A stretch of DNA of 64,000 nucleotides from Chrysaora quinquecirrha. Lineage: Eukaryota > Cnidaria > Scyphozoa > Semaeostomeae > Pelagiidae. Shown here in pieces: positions 19,388 through 31,420 of this stretch. The stretch's first letter is position 1. The number at the start of each line of letters is the position of its first letter. The notes beneath the pieces are model-generated. The model ran no database searches and was not told the DNA's origin. It was given only the letters and a program-made list of their open reading frames with translations. Location: the NCBI GenBank assembly GCA_014526335.1, contig JACTAT010000010.1, positions 557,184 to 621,183 on the forward strand, given 5' to 3'. Both the position numbers and the translations under genes were made by a program.

Positions 19388-22300
19388 TAAGGAGGATTGG
19401 AAAACAGGGTTTTTATCAATCAAGGAACCCTTTAGATAAGGAGACAATGTGCAAGATAGTAAGGAAAGAAAATTAACAATCAATGTGCAATGTACATCAA
19501 GATCTTTGGCCACCAAAAATCCTGCATAACTCTGACAAGTGACAAAATTCCCTGACCCCCATATGTAGAAATTGCACTGGATCTTTAGGTGATTGCTTCT
19601 TATAAGCATCCTACATACCATTCAAAATCTTGAGCTGGTAAGCTGGCAGTCCTTTTCTTCTGCTTGCTATTTGGTCTTTCTGGTTGAAATGCCTTTCACA
19701 CTGATTGTCCTTAATTCATCATTCAATTCATCACTTAGAACAGCAGAAGCGCAAGATAGTGAGCTGCACTCTTTCCATTTGAAGCATTTTTGCAGATCTC
19801 TTTTAGTTCATCCTAATATTTATATAACATCAGCTTCAACAATTTTTAGTTTTATGAGAAAGAGAGACTACTCATTCTAAATTAAATTTTCCATGGAATT
19901 TCTTGAGAAGTATTTAAGTTAGCCACAGGTATGTGAGTTAGAATTTTTTATTTACAAACCTCAGTCAGTGGTGCAATTTCTTCATTTCTTGATCTTAAAA
20001 GCTGAAAATCGGCAAAGACACCAGTTAATTTGCACATCACTTATTTCACTGCTATTAGCTAAAATTAAATTAGGGTCAGTTACTTACAATGTAGAAGATC
20101 AGGGGGGGTGACAAAGGAACAGAATGTCTACCAATATTAATACTCAATTCTTGAGAATATATACCTGAAATTATACCAAAAGATTAACTCGAACATCACT
20201 ATATATACTAAAATGTGCTATTTTAATATTCCAATTCGCATCAAACTTTAGCAAGAAAAGGAAACACAAAGACAAAAATAAGGCCTTTGCTTAAAAAGTT
20301 TATACCAATTATTGAGAGCCAATTTTTAGAAAAATGTGAGCCAGTTATACACTAAAATCATGAAACATGATACCCTTTCAATTTATTAAGCACATAATCT
20401 TATATGGGTTCCTTTTGTCAATAAGATGAAATGAAGAAATGTCTCCTTCATTGTGCAAATAAAATGTGAAATTGGATAATTGAAATTGGATAGAAATATT
20501 ATAAGACTATTTCTTTTCCTCCTCAGGTCCTGCAACTCCATCAAAATTTAGCAAATCATTCGCATTTGAATTTGATTACTCGAAATAATTCTCCTAAAAA
20601 TGATGATTTCAGAAAGGAGTTGAAATTAAAGATTACGTTGATTGAATTAATGATTACATGGATTTGACCTGTTTAATTGGTGTTGGGATGAAAATAATGT
20701 TGACCCCCAGTGTTCGGGCAGGCAGATGTGAAATGGCAGGCTTTTTACAAGGGTAGTATGTTGGTTGTTGGACGGTATATGCAGAGGAGCACCAAATAAA
20801 TTTGTTGGCCATTAAAGAAGGCCAAGGAAAGAGATTTTTGACAACAGATTTCATTTTGAAATGCCTTTTTGTGGCATTACCATGTTTGATACTGGTAAGA
20901 ATGCTGTAAAATGCATTTATTTCTGTGACCTCATGTTGTAAAGAACATAAAGTTTCACCATTCTTTTGTAGTTTTAGAAGGTGTATAGACAAATGTTTAA
21001 TAACAAGCATTTGGGATTCCGGGATAACTGGACTACTCACATGGACTTTTCTGTACTTTCTGCAAAAAAGATACAAATACAATTAATATGAAAGTTAGTA
21101 AAATAAAATAGCCTTCAATAATGCCAGCTTCAGTGCAAAATGAGTTTTTCATTAACAAGGCCAGAAGAAAATGAATGCTCCACGGATTTGTTATTGGGCC
21201 AAGGAGATTTTCATCTGAAGCTGAGTGTTCGTATTTTTGAGCCTGCCTATTGTTGTTCATTTTTATTCATAATTTACTGTAACTTAAATTTTCAATCTAG
21301 TTCTATTTAGAGGGATGTTCATTTCAATTGTTTGTGATCATCTGTATTATTGTCAACTATCTCACTCTTTGGCTGAGTTAATATTTATAAGAACCGCACT
21401 CATGAAGATGTCTTGACATGACTGCAGGTAAACAATTAAATCTTAAATTATTACTTGAGTGAAAAAAGAAGCGAAAACGCCAGGTTGTGAAGTTTTGTAA
21501 TTGAAAACTGTCTTGACTTCCACAAAAAGCCGTAAATCCCATGCAAAGAGGGAAATATCCAAAAATTCTCTTTAAAAGACCTAAAATTAGGATGAATATC
21601 AGCCTGTTACGAATGGTAAGCATCATCAGCCTGTTTGTTTATATAAATTTTGACACTGTGTAAAAAACTGTGTACGAAACGGTGGATAAACTGACGGTGA
21701 AGAAATTTTTCAGATTAGAGTTCTTATCGAGTGAGTGCAATAAATTTTGAACACACACCTTGTATAAAGGTTCTTTTAGCATTATATCAGGAAAATAAAC
21801 CTCTGCAGATTCTTCACACTGTTTTTTCTGTAATAAATGGACAAGCTATAATAAAAAATGAAAACAAAGTTAAAGTTTCATTAGATTTTTTATAGATTTA
21901 TAGAATTTCTGGACTTACTATTTTTTGGAAGTTGACAGCAATCTAAGGTAACAAGTGGAAATTCTTAGTAATGAACGATTGACTACTTACATAATGTGGA
22001 ATTTGTACTCAAATTCAAAATGAAAAGGAACCAGACAGAAAAGTCAAGCTTGTTTGGTATTGTGTTTTCAACACTAATGACTAAGCCTGGACTTGACTGA
22101 ATACAACACTAGCCTTTTTTGCAGTCTTTTTGACAACTCTTTTCTTGGAATTATCCATATTCGCCTTTCTTCATTTTTTATAATGGCATGTTATTTTTCG
22201 TTTTGATTAGACATTCAATAAAAAAAGGTTATCAGTGTAATATCAATGAAACACAGTAAAGACTTTAATGATGATTAATGTAAAAATTAGTAACAGGTGA

Positions 22301-22815
22301 AATTGATGGAAAGGATTGTTAAATATTTTTTTTCAGTGGCAGATTAGAAGACACATCATTGTATTTGTATTAGTATTATTAACATCTGTAATAGGTGGAG
22401 GATTGCAATGTATTTTCATGCTCCCTACACCTACGTCCTGTATTTCTTATTGTTTGTGAGTAAATTTTATATTTTTAGCTGACTTAATACAAAAAAGTGA
22501 ACCCATCAGTGCTATAGAAGGGGTTAAGGGGCAGGGGCCCCATATCTAAACATTTATAGTTCAATGTGGGCGAGAAGATTTTTTAGATGGAGCTAGCTGA
22601 CTTTAAAGGTTGGTTTGACCTAAATATTTCAGTTGATATAAAATTAGGTTGAGTTAGGAATAGGACAAGGTGGTATCAGGGCCAGTTGACTAGAAACCCC
22701 ACTGAAACTGCATAAAATTTTACTGAATTTCAACTTAGGTGTTGTTTGATAAATTCTTCCAAAAGATAACTATGGCACGCTGTTGCGGTAAAAACATTAA
22801 AACTGTTGTGTATAT
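19388..22815. other. Non-coding interval
   Basis: About 3.4 kb without a recognisable gene. Short open frames on both strands lack ATG starts, domains or splice context and are taken as chance. No clear long repeat was seen by eye. Confidence 0.4.
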
Positions 22816-23170
22816 AAAATTACTTTTTTGTGTATGTCATTTACTACTTTTTTGCTTGTCAAGATATAAAATTTGAGATACTATTTTTGTGTATGTCAAA
22901 ACTAAAACTTTTATGCATGTCAAAACTAAAACTTTTGTGTATGTCAAAACTAAGTTTTATGCATGTCAAAATTCAAAAATTAAACTTTTGTTTATGTCAA
23001 AACTTTTGTGTATGTTAAAACAAAAACTTTTGCATATGTCAAAAGTAAAATTTTTGAGTATGTCAAAAATAAACTTGTGTGTATGTCAGAAATAAAACTT
23101 TTTGTATGTCAAAGCTAAAACTTTTGTGTATGTCACAAAACGTGAAGACAAAAACTTATGTGTATGTCAT
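22816..23170. repeat. Minisatellite with a ~24-bp unit
   Basis: About 12 imperfect tandem units built on CTTTTGTGTATGTCAAAACTAAAA. Unit length varies from about 18 to 34 bp and substitutions such as GTGTATG/ATGCATG recur. Open frames through it are by-products of the repeat. Confidence 0.85.
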
Positions 23171-23219
23171 TATGTGTAGAAGTGTAAAAGAGCTTTAGCT
23201 ACTCATACTGTCATGTCGA

Positions 23220-23620
23220 CTGTCTCTAGTGTTAGATGAACACAACGTGGCATTTGCGATAGGTTTAGCCTTGTCAGTCGTTTGGAAGGTTTCGCATGAT
23301 GGAAGACAAAATATCAGCCTTTAGAGATGTCCTTCAGTCATCAAGGAGCCTGATATATGAAACTTATTACTGCATCGAGAATGGCTCAAGGTTCACCCTG
23401 TGTAGATTGTAGATGGACAGGATCAAGGAAACAATTACAACTCAGGAGATAGAGGATGGCCTTGGTCGTTTAACTGAGATATTGCAAACACGTTGCAATA
23501 TCTTACCGACTAGCTTACCTTGTTTCACCTGAACAGATCGAAGGTTTGCATGCCCTTGGGTTTACCTACAAGCAGGTTGTTTCGTTGTTGTTGATATCTG
23601 AAGAACTCTAAGGACGAGAG
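23220..23620 (+). pseudogene. N-terminal fragment of an integrase-core-domain gene
   Basis: Translated across small frame changes, the region gives EHNVAFAIGLALSVVW and FRDVLQSSRSLIYE segments, then EQIEGLHALGFTYKQVVSLL. The last resembles the N-terminal helix-turn-helix region ('IE-LL-LGF...I...LGVS') that precedes the catalytic core of multi-copy animal proteins with a retroviral-type integrase domain. A matching C-terminal core lies at 29.54-30.1 kb. Identification relies on pattern memory, and the frame is broken by stops and indels. The two pieces may be from one gene separated by insertions, or two copies. Confidence 0.35.
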
Positions 23621-24476
23621 AATTTGAAATGATTACAAATGATTACACAGCACTGATTACAAATGGTTAAAATTTCTGAAATGGGGTGACTGGTTGGTCT
23701 ATCCCATATATTGGGGTACAGACCCGGAATAGCAATTTTTCACATATCAATGAACAGATATTGGGTACAGTTTACTGCAATTCTATTGTACTGGTGCCCC
23801 AGTTGTCATGTAAGGACAGAAATAGAACGAGTTTTTTCGAACTATACTAGGCAAGTAAAGCATATTTACAGGTTTGCTGGGCGGTGAATGAAAATTGTGT
23901 GGCCGATAATCAAAACTAAAACGTTGAATCCATCAGTCAAAAGGCAACTTAGATGTGAAAATACATTTTGGTAAAATCACTCATTTTTAGACCCCAAATT
24001 ATGCAAGGGTTGCCAGCTCACAAAGACCATTATTATTATTTGTCATAAATTAAAATATACTTTCCTGCTTAGCCCATTCAGCTTTTCGGTTATACGCTGC
24101 AATAAAAAGCTGTCCATTCCTTTTCTTTTTCGGACCAATTTGCCACATTCTCTTGGAAAAACAAAAACAAGTCTCCAACTTATATGGTCCAGAGTCAGCT
24201 TTTCAAAGTGCGTTAATTTATAAACCAAACAGAAACAAACAGAGCCAATATTGGTCAAATCGCTAAAAATCAGCTAGAAAGCATGAAAAGAAGAACCCTG
24301 AAAAGAGAATCTCGCATGTCCAATATACACATCTTCAGCTTCCCAAGAAAAGATACAAAAGGTAGAAGCACAACCAAAACCAAAAATTGTAACAAAAGTT
24401 TATAAATTAATACTTTGAGCCTGTCAGGAAGAATAAGACATCTCGAGCTTAATATGGATGTTTTTGATACCCTTGT
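23621..24476. other. Non-coding interval
   Basis: No gene recognised. Confidence 0.4.
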
Positions 24477-25157
24477 TCACTGCAAGAAAGTCTGCCTCGT
24501 CACTGTTTGCGCCATATCTTGCTCCAATTCGTCCAGAAAGTTGCACCAGTTGTACACAACATCCTCCTCTGCCTTCCTTTGATCTTCTGATGGTTCTTTT
24601 GTGTAATCAACAAGGAACATTTCTTGTATGTCTTTAGCTTTCAGATGAGATATATCATACACCAATTCGCTTTTTGATTCATCTGTGTGCTTCATCAGCG
24701 CATCAAGAAGTCCATTGCCTGAAAGACCATTCACAAACTGCTGGGTCTCCTCAAGTTGCCGTGTTAGGATCCAGTACTTTGATATCTTGCCTACCAGATC
24801 TGCCTTATCCTTCAGCAATATAGCTGCTTTGTTGTTGCCTGTCTCGAACCCCTCATCGAAGTTGGTCATGATTGCATCAAACTCTTCTTGTGTAGATGCT
24901 TTGACTACTTCTTCCAATTTGGTTTTTACTTCAAAGCATGACAAGTTGCTTATTTCACACATTGGTGTTTCACCAGATAAAACGTACTGGGCAAAACTGT
25001 GTGACCCCGTAAAACCATTGATAAAACTGAGTGCCATGGACTTGCCATACAAAGCATACCATTTCCTTTCTAATTTGTGGAAGTGGTTGTTAAATGTGTA
25101 ATTTCTCTCATTACCCTGCATCAGGACTTGGGGTAAAAAATTCATTCTGAGGAACAC
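24477..25157 (-). pseudogene. HECT-domain (G2E3-like) gene fragment
   Basis: An open frame of 226 codons. The segment from YALYGKSMALSFINGF through FEVKTKLEEVVKAST to WILTRQLEETQQFVNGL corresponds to the middle of the HECT region in animal proteins annotated 'G2/M phase-specific E3 ubiquitin ligase-like', which are present in large, often repeat-associated families in invertebrates. The C-terminal catalytic Cys lobe is not present here. It is a fragment, with neither clear start nor splice context. Family assignment is from pattern similarity only. Confidence 0.45.
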
Positions 25158-26410
25158 AACATGTCTTTAAGCTATGTACATTCTATCATTTCAGGTTTGC
25201 CCAATTTGTTTAAGAGAGGGCCAGGTCAAGAGGTGTAATGAAGACCATTATTGTTATTTGTAGAAAATTTTACCTTCAATGATTCCAAGACTTCTTTTAG
25301 CTTTTCTTTATTTCACATTCACCTGCATCAAAAACAGCTTAAATATTTGTGGCTTATATAATGTTGATTGTAGGCTGTCAGATAAGATCGCAATTCATTT
25401 GGCTTCTACTTGGCCTCTACCTCAAGTAAGTTGGGAACAAAACAACAAAGCAAGGCACCACTCACGTAGGCCAGCATTATTTTGGACTAATTTTGCATAG
25501 ATGTTCACTCATAACATGCTAAAGTGCCTCTACAGCAAAATTTTATATGCTTTGCGTAAAGTGAATAAAGTATGCTGAATCTGGAAAAATTTCCTTTGTC
25601 AGATAAATAGTTTTTGAGTTATCACGGTTCTGAGTCATTTGGAGATCTGGGAACTAGTCGATTTCTAGGTCATAGGAGGGACTGGTTTTATTCGGCATGA
25701 GAAGTTAGTGTTTTCTGGTGTTTTCAAAGTGTCCAGCCCTGAAGCTATTGTTACTATTTCGTTTGTTTTCAACAATTTCTTCCACGGATTGTATCATCAC
25801 CAGTGTTTCTGATGATGAATTGTATCAATCTAACGACTTTTCTGCAGTTGAAGTGGAAGACAATGGTGGGAGTCAAGCAACTGATAGTGATAGTCCTAAT
25901 TCCTATGGGATGCCATTACCGCCAAAATTCAGCCCATTGCTTTTTTAAAATGGAGCACCTTATACTGAAAATTGTGTAAAGAATGTATAAAATGGAGCAC
26001 TGGTGGTTTGAAATGGTGGTCCTGATTTTCTAAAATGGTGCTCCACTTTTAAAAGGGAGCCAGCAATTTTGAAACTTGTCAGTGTCTACTTTCTTAACTT
26101 GGTGACTTGATTTTATAAAATAGTCTCCACTTTTAAAATGGAGTCCCAAATTCTACTAATGGCGAGTGCCTATTTTCTTAAAATTGTGACATTTAATCTT
26201 TTAAAATGTTGTTTCACTTTAAAATTGATCTTATATCATTTGGAGGTCTGGGTTCGAATATAAATTTGAATCTGAGCCTTGAGCCTAGCTTTGAGTCTTC
26301 CTGAATCTGTGTCAGTCAAACTCAACTGCAAAAGGCAAGGCCAAAAAGTGGCAGAAGCTTTCACTCAAAAAAGATGGTAAACAAAGAAGGGCCAAACTCC
26401 AATTTAACAA
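25158..26410. other. Non-coding interval with a local repeat
   Basis: Largely non-coding. At 25.93-26.23 kb a degenerate repeat of the type TTTTAAAATGGAG/TAAAATGG recurs several times. No gene recognised. Confidence 0.4.
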
Positions 26411-27040
26411 ATGCTGCTTGTCTTTCAAATCGAGTTGCTTGAAGGCTTTCCTCCCAAACAGATTCTGGCAACTGTGGATTGCAGAGTGAATCATCAAATA
26501 ATCGATTCCAAATACAGGCCCTACAAGGTTCAAGAAAAAGAAAGAAGCCTGCACAAAAATGCAAAGAGATTGTCAGAAAATTTGTCTGCTTTGCAGATAA
26601 AAAACAGGCTGATGCACCAGATTGTGAAGAACACAGAAAACTTCTTATGGCTGGCCTTGGAGAAGTGAAATTATCTCTGCCTGAAGAGGCTGAAGAGAGT
26701 GATATTCGCGCCACTCTTGTTGCAAAGTTTCAAAAGCTTGAATCCGCTTAGGGTTTTGAATTAATGTATTTGGAGAGTCGATCAAGGGAGCTAAAAGTAA
26801 TACCTCCAGGCTCAAAAGGCATAACTATGAAGTATTTGGCATCATTCATTGGTCAAGGCAAAGTGTGCATCCGGCCAATACAAGCAAATTTGCCACTAGT
26901 GGATTTACAGAAGGAATCAAAACTTGAGTCCAATTTTCTAAGAGAAATGTGCAATAACTGTATGGAGTTGATGCAATTGCATAAATTAAGAGAGCATTAC
27001 TTAAACTGCGAATTCAAAGTACCATCTTTCTCAAATAATT
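26411..27040 (+). pseudogene. G2E3-like HECT gene, N-terminal exon with in-frame TAG
   Basis: The frame has LSLPEEAEESDIRATLVAKF, then a TAG at 26749-26751, and continues in frame with GFELMYLESRSRELKVIPPG and GQGKVCIRPIQANLPL. This order matches the N-terminal region of G2E3-like HECT proteins ('LPE-A-E-EL...GGFEL-R...YIRPLQ'). A donor-like GTGAGT begins at 27041 and a strong acceptor (T-tract plus CATAG) ends at 27457. The downstream exon at 27458-27985 continues the gene. It is broken by the stop and by the inversion further on. HECT proteins transfer ubiquitin; this copy cannot. Confidence 0.5.
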
Positions 27041-27457
27041 GTGAGTAAAGGCCTTTATTCTTTAATAGCTACAAACTTCACAGCCTTCATTCACTTCATT
27101 CACAATGAAATTCAGTAATGTTAAGGTGTACCCCTAGTTTATTTTTATAATGAAATATATTTCCGATTTTTATAATGGATAATATTTATAATTACCTGCA
27201 CAGGGAGAAATCTACACCATGCCAATTTCGATGCAAGTACACATTTAGGATTTTTTCAGGGCATGATGATAGCTGTGCAGATTTACCCCCACCTTACCCA
27301 AGATAGGTGAAGCATAAGCATGTACCATATGCATATGCATTCCAAAAGAATATCATGTAAGCATATGTATTTCAAAAGAAGAGAGAAACAACAGCCAAAG
27401 GTAGGAATTTTATGGTAGTGAATTTTTATTCATAACTGGCTGTTTTTTTTTTCATAG

Positions 27458-28027
27458 ACATTTTTGATGAAATTTCAAAGATGATAATGCCAGTTCTCCA
27501 CCTAGTGGCCTTGCAACAGTGGGTCATTCTAATCAAGCTTTGCTCCTGTCAGCTCTGCACAAAAACTGGTCTCAGTTTCAATAGCAAATGCAGAATCAAC
27601 ATCAAAGTCTTCAAAGAAAGAATACAAGGAGTTCATCTCACTTATTGATGATGATGTTTGTGATTGGTCAGAGAACTATGCTGAAAAAGAAGATGCAGAT
27701 TTTCAAGCAGCAATTGAAGCAAGTCTGTTAGAAGATGCTAAAAACAAGAAACTTACAAATGAAACCACCGAGGAACTTGTTTTGAAATTTATAGAGGAGA
27801 CAAGAATTCTCCCCAGTGATGACGATGAAAACCAGTATGTTAACATAATTGTCCACAGAAGGTTTATTTATCAGAGTACAGTCAGGGCAATTGAAAGAAA
27901 GTGTTTTCCTTTTTTCGAGCCATTCACTGTTACATTTTCTGGTGAATCAGCAATTAACACAGGGGCCCCAAGAAAGAATATTTAAGATTGCTGATGTTGG
28001 CAGTATAGGAATCTGGAATCATGCAAG
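27458..28027 (+). pseudogene. G2E3-like HECT gene, second exon (UIM and start of HECT), cut by inversion
   Basis: After the acceptor at 27457 the reading frame changes more than once. It then encodes DADFQAAIEASLLEDAKNKK, a ubiquitin-interacting-motif-like helix (core FQAAIEASL). Next come VHRRFIYQSTVRAIERKCF and FTVTFSGESAINTGAPRK, which match the opening of the HECT domain ('FSGE-AVD-GGPRREF'). A 1-base slip near 27972 shifts the frame just after this block. Homology to HECT continues to about 28020 and resumes on the opposite strand at about 31.38 kb, consistent with the inversion reported in the findings. Confidence 0.55.
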
Positions 28028-28459
28028 GTCCTCATCACTTTCCAGGTTCATTTTAGTTAAAGATTTAACTTTATCTTCCGTGTCATCCCAAGATTTTTCA
28101 TTGGAATCTTCTGGAACTCCTAAAAGCTTGATATTGTTTCTCCTTGATTGATTTTCTAGATAGTCCATGTGGTCCGCCATGTCCTCGAAGCTGTCAATGG
28201 TTTCACCCTCCGCATGCTGTATTTTATTAGACAGTTTTTTAATTTGTAGATCAACAGTCTTCATCTCCACCTTTAAAGAATCATTATCCTTGCTTATGAA
28301 TGCTACAGACATCTTCACATCTTCTAGGTCTTTACAAATTTCCCTAATCTCGCTTTTCATGTCATCCATGAACACCTGTGTCATGGCGCGATAGGCGTTA
28401 TTTTGCATTTCAAGCGTCTCCTTGAAAATCTTCATGTTTTGTTCTGATTCGTTTCCCAT
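28019..28459 (-). pseudogene. LINE ORF1-type protein fragment
   Basis: A 146-codon ORF from the ATG at 28459. It is a long coiled coil (residues about 20-95, heptads of Met/Leu/Val) followed by DYLENQSRRNNIKLLGVPED, the diagnostic start of the RNA-binding domain of L1/CR1-type LINE ORF1 proteins. The ORF runs into HECT sequence at 28019, before the downstream part of that domain. The matching LINE continuation is found in the other orientation at 31.4 kb. Role in intact elements: binding LINE RNA as a chaperone. Confidence 0.7.
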
Positions 28460-28633
28460 GTGATAAATATTGATGTTGAACTGAGCTGATGTTTATTTAT
28501 TGTATTAAAAACATTACTAAATAACAATAATAGCAATAAGCGCACTTTTATGACTCTTAAATCACCTCCGTGATAAATCACAACCGACCGCCATAACAGA
28601 GCCAGATAGGTATGTTGCAGAAACTTTGCAGTA

Positions 28634-29353
28634 TTGGGTGAATTAGAGAGATTGCCTTTGAAACTAGTGATCTTTAAGCATGTACTCGTGTATTACCACA
28701 GGCTGCTTACTTCAGAAATTGACTCCTTAGTACATGAAGCTGTTAAGGAAAAGTGTCAACTTAAACTCAAAGGGCACAACTTGATGGGTCTCTACAATCA
28801 ATTTACTTCGAAAGTCTGTTGACATTCATCAGGACAGATTAAGACTTTTAAAACCAGCCTTCTTCAAGAGGCCTGTATCCAAACGCCTTGAAAGTACATT
28901 CCATCAGTACTGGAAAGTTAAGAATAAGGCCAGTGGGAAAGGTGGAAATAAATTTCGCACCTATAACTTTTAAAGACTAACTTTCAGAAAGAACTCTATT
29001 TGGCTTTGAAAAACAGAGACTCCAGAGGCCTGTTATCCAAATTTAGATGCAGCGACCACAGCTTGGAAATTGAGCTAGGTAGATGGAAAGGCACCCCGGA
29101 ACAACACTGGCTGTGCAAAAACTGCAATTAAGGCGATGTCGAAAATGAAGAGCATTTTCTTCTAGAATGTCCAGCCTACTCAGAGGAAAGAAAAAAGCTT
29201 GTTGAAGCCTTTACTTCCCATTCCCGTAATTTTGCCCTGCTTCTCCAGAAACCCAAATTTATTTTCATAATGTCCAATGAGAACCCAGCTCTCCTCGGGG
29301 CAGTTGCCACTTTCCTTAAACTAGCATTTGCTGCTCGATCTATATCTAATTAA
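28634..29353 (+). pseudogene. LINE reverse-transcriptase C-terminal tail
   Basis: Translation across stops gives KFRCSDHSLEIELGRWKG followed by WLCKNCN, EHFLLECPAYSEERKKL and a final helical tail ending before the TAA at 29351-29353. This is the C-terminal region (Cys-rich 'C--C...E-E-HFLL-CP-Y' motif) of CR1/L2/Jockey-clade LINE proteins. No RT catalytic block remains. It may be an independent truncated insertion, as LINEs are commonly 5'-truncated, or part of the LINE cut by the inversion. Confidence 0.65.
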
Positions 29354-29539
29354 ATCACTTTTGCAGTAATTACTTTTTATATTGACTATAATCCAGCTTT
29401 AAAGACTTGCTTCGTTGTTAAAGTAGATGACACTCTGTAACCTGTTGCAAGTCTATAATAGTGAAATGAAAATAATGAAATGATTATACCGCAATATGGC
29501 CTCAATGCAAGATCAAAGACATTGATTTCTGATACTAGG

Positions 29540-30115
29540 CTTTAAAGTACATGGTTGCATTGATGGATACTCAAGAATTCCAGTATTTCTTCAGTGTTCC
29601 ACAAACAATTAAGCAGCCACTTTGCTTCAAAAGTTCAAGACAGCAGCACAGCAATGGGGAATACCATCAAGAATACACTGTGATATGGGTGGTGAAGACA
29701 TTGATGTTGTGAGTTACGTTCTGGTGGTTAGAAGCATTGGTTGCAAATTTGCATTAGTTGGCAAGAGCATTTATAACCAACGCATTGAAAGTTTGTGGAG
29801 GGATGTTTTTAAACATGTGCTTCATCTTTTTATGACCTAATTTACCCGCTTGAACACATCGACCAGTTGGATGTATTGAATGAGTTAGATCTTTGGTCCC
29901 TGCATTTTAGCTTCCTCTGCATCATCAACAAAAGGTTGCAAGATTGGGTTCAGGCTTGGAACAGGCATCCACTCAGCTCTGAAAACAACAAAACACCTCT
30001 GCAGCTGTGGGCAGTGGGTTGCATTGAAACTTCAGAGACAGCAATTCATGACGAAGTTGTTGCTGATGACTATGGTATCGACTCGCATAGGCATAGGCCA
30101 AAACGTCAAGAATGA
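29540..30115 (+). pseudogene. Retroviral-type integrase core domain gene, C-terminal part
   Basis: Contains all three catalytic positions of an rve-type core: Asp in HGCIDGYSRI (29550-29580), Asp in PSRIHCDMGGED, and Glu in NQRIESLWRDVFKHV. Then come a helical region with SLHFSFLCIINKRLQDWVQAWNRHPL in short blocks and a TPLQLWAVG end block. This order is typical of multi-copy animal 'integrase core domain' proteins unrelated to an LTR element. A stop near 29610 and a stop at 29838-29840 break the frame. The N-terminal helix-turn-helix part may be the piece at 23.2 kb. Whether these proteins still act as integrases is unknown. Confidence 0.6.
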
Positions 30116-30640
30116 GTATTCCGTAAATTTGAGCATTCTGACCATTGCATTCCAAACAGCACAATGTGATGATAAAACCAAACAGAGACCCAGAATGTTT
30201 TTCATCTACTTTTAGGGCCAGATTAGGAGGGAAAATGGGGCCAAAATGAGAATATAATTTTTGATTGCAGTAGATTTGCAACCAAGAAATTATTATGATG
30301 TACTGTATTATTGTATGCACAAAATATCGCTCCTGGATGTTTATGGCATTTCCATCCACATGTGCTACACTACAATAAGCAGTTCTAAAATCTTATTTGA
30401 AAATTTACTCAGATTAATATTTGCTGAAAAGTTAAACATAAACAGAACATTTTGGAACAGGTACTCCAAACCAAACTATATCAATTTTAAAAGTAAAAAA
30501 CACTTGTCTTGAAATGTCATCTACACCATACCAAATCCTTGGCAGTCTGGCAAAACTTGTGACATAACTTCTTAGAACGCATCAGGTTGGCATCCCAGGA
30601 GTAAATGCAGATCTAACACACAGGTGGATGACCAAGGCAG
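30116..30640. other. Non-coding interval
   Basis: No gene recognised. Confidence 0.35.
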
Positions 30641-31420
30641 TCATTCATCAGCTGTGTTACTGTAGAACTGAACAGCGATTTGTTTTGAAAATCCAAGGGG
30701 TGGGGCATCCGCTGCACCAGTCACAAGTATCAACAGGTCTTCTAAGGCCAGTCCTTCCGCCTGTCCTTCTTCTAGTTTTTTAATGAAAAGCTCAAAACTG
30801 TAGGTAGAATTCTCTTTTTCTACTTTCAGGTTTGATCCACATTCTGAGTAGCTTACGCAGTAAAGAGAAAGTTCAACTTGTTCAACTTTTGTGAATTCAA
30901 CTTTGCATTTGCTGCACACATGAGCTTCTCTAATACTCTTTGATGTGCTAGAACTTTATCGTCAAATTTTCCAATGCAGTTCATTCCATCAATGAACTGC
31001 CTGATTTCTGAATACACTGAATACACATACTATTATCGAAGCAATGCCTCCAACATATCCATTTTCATTACAAATTTTGCAGTGTAAACTTTTGCGTGAT
31101 CATTTAGAGCAATGAAATCTGTATGTAAATTAACAACTTTCTCTTCAAAGTTCTCCTCGCTATCACATGTGTGTATTGCAATTAAAACTTATTTAAAGCT
31201 GGGGTCTGAGACTGCATTGAGAGCTTCTTCATTGTCATAGTAAACACCTTGAAAAATTTGAAATCCTTGTGTACACAAGCTTTTCAGGCCAGGACCTCCA
31301 TGCAAAACACTCCAAGCAACCATTTTGCCTGCTAACTTGTACTTGGAAGACCCAATTAATGAAAGGTCATGGAAATTAATGTCTAAGAAATTAATTGGCA
31401 ATCTGGAAAGTGATGAGGAC
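30641..31420 (-). pseudogene. G2E3-like HECT gene, middle and C-terminal part (inverted piece)
   Basis: Two open blocks on the minus strand. The first (31420 to 31189) holds SSKYKLAGKMVAWSVLHGGP, the 'Y--AGK-IA-S--HGGP' block that follows the N-lobe start in G2E3-like proteins. The second (30919 to 30641) contains ALEDLLILVTGAADAPPLGF, the C-lobe block ('L-DLL-FATG...IPP-GF') near the catalytic Cys region. The region between is frame-broken. It continues the HECT gene that stops at about 28.02 kb on the other strand. Read with the inversion in mind, the pieces fall in the expected order. Confidence 0.55.

Noticed and set aside
20654..21260. Overlapping minus-strand ORFs as a hypothetical gene
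   Set aside because: No ATG support, domain, codon bias or splice signals; treated as chance in AT-rich DNA.
22816..23170. CRISPR-like regular repeats
   Set aside because: Unit and 'spacer' lengths vary and the inter-unit sequence is also repeated; it is a eukaryotic minisatellite with no cas genes nearby.
26411..31420. A functional host HECT ubiquitin ligase gene
   Set aside because: Frame-broken, contains an in-frame TAG and is divided by an inversion; related fragments recur at 24.5 and 35 kb.
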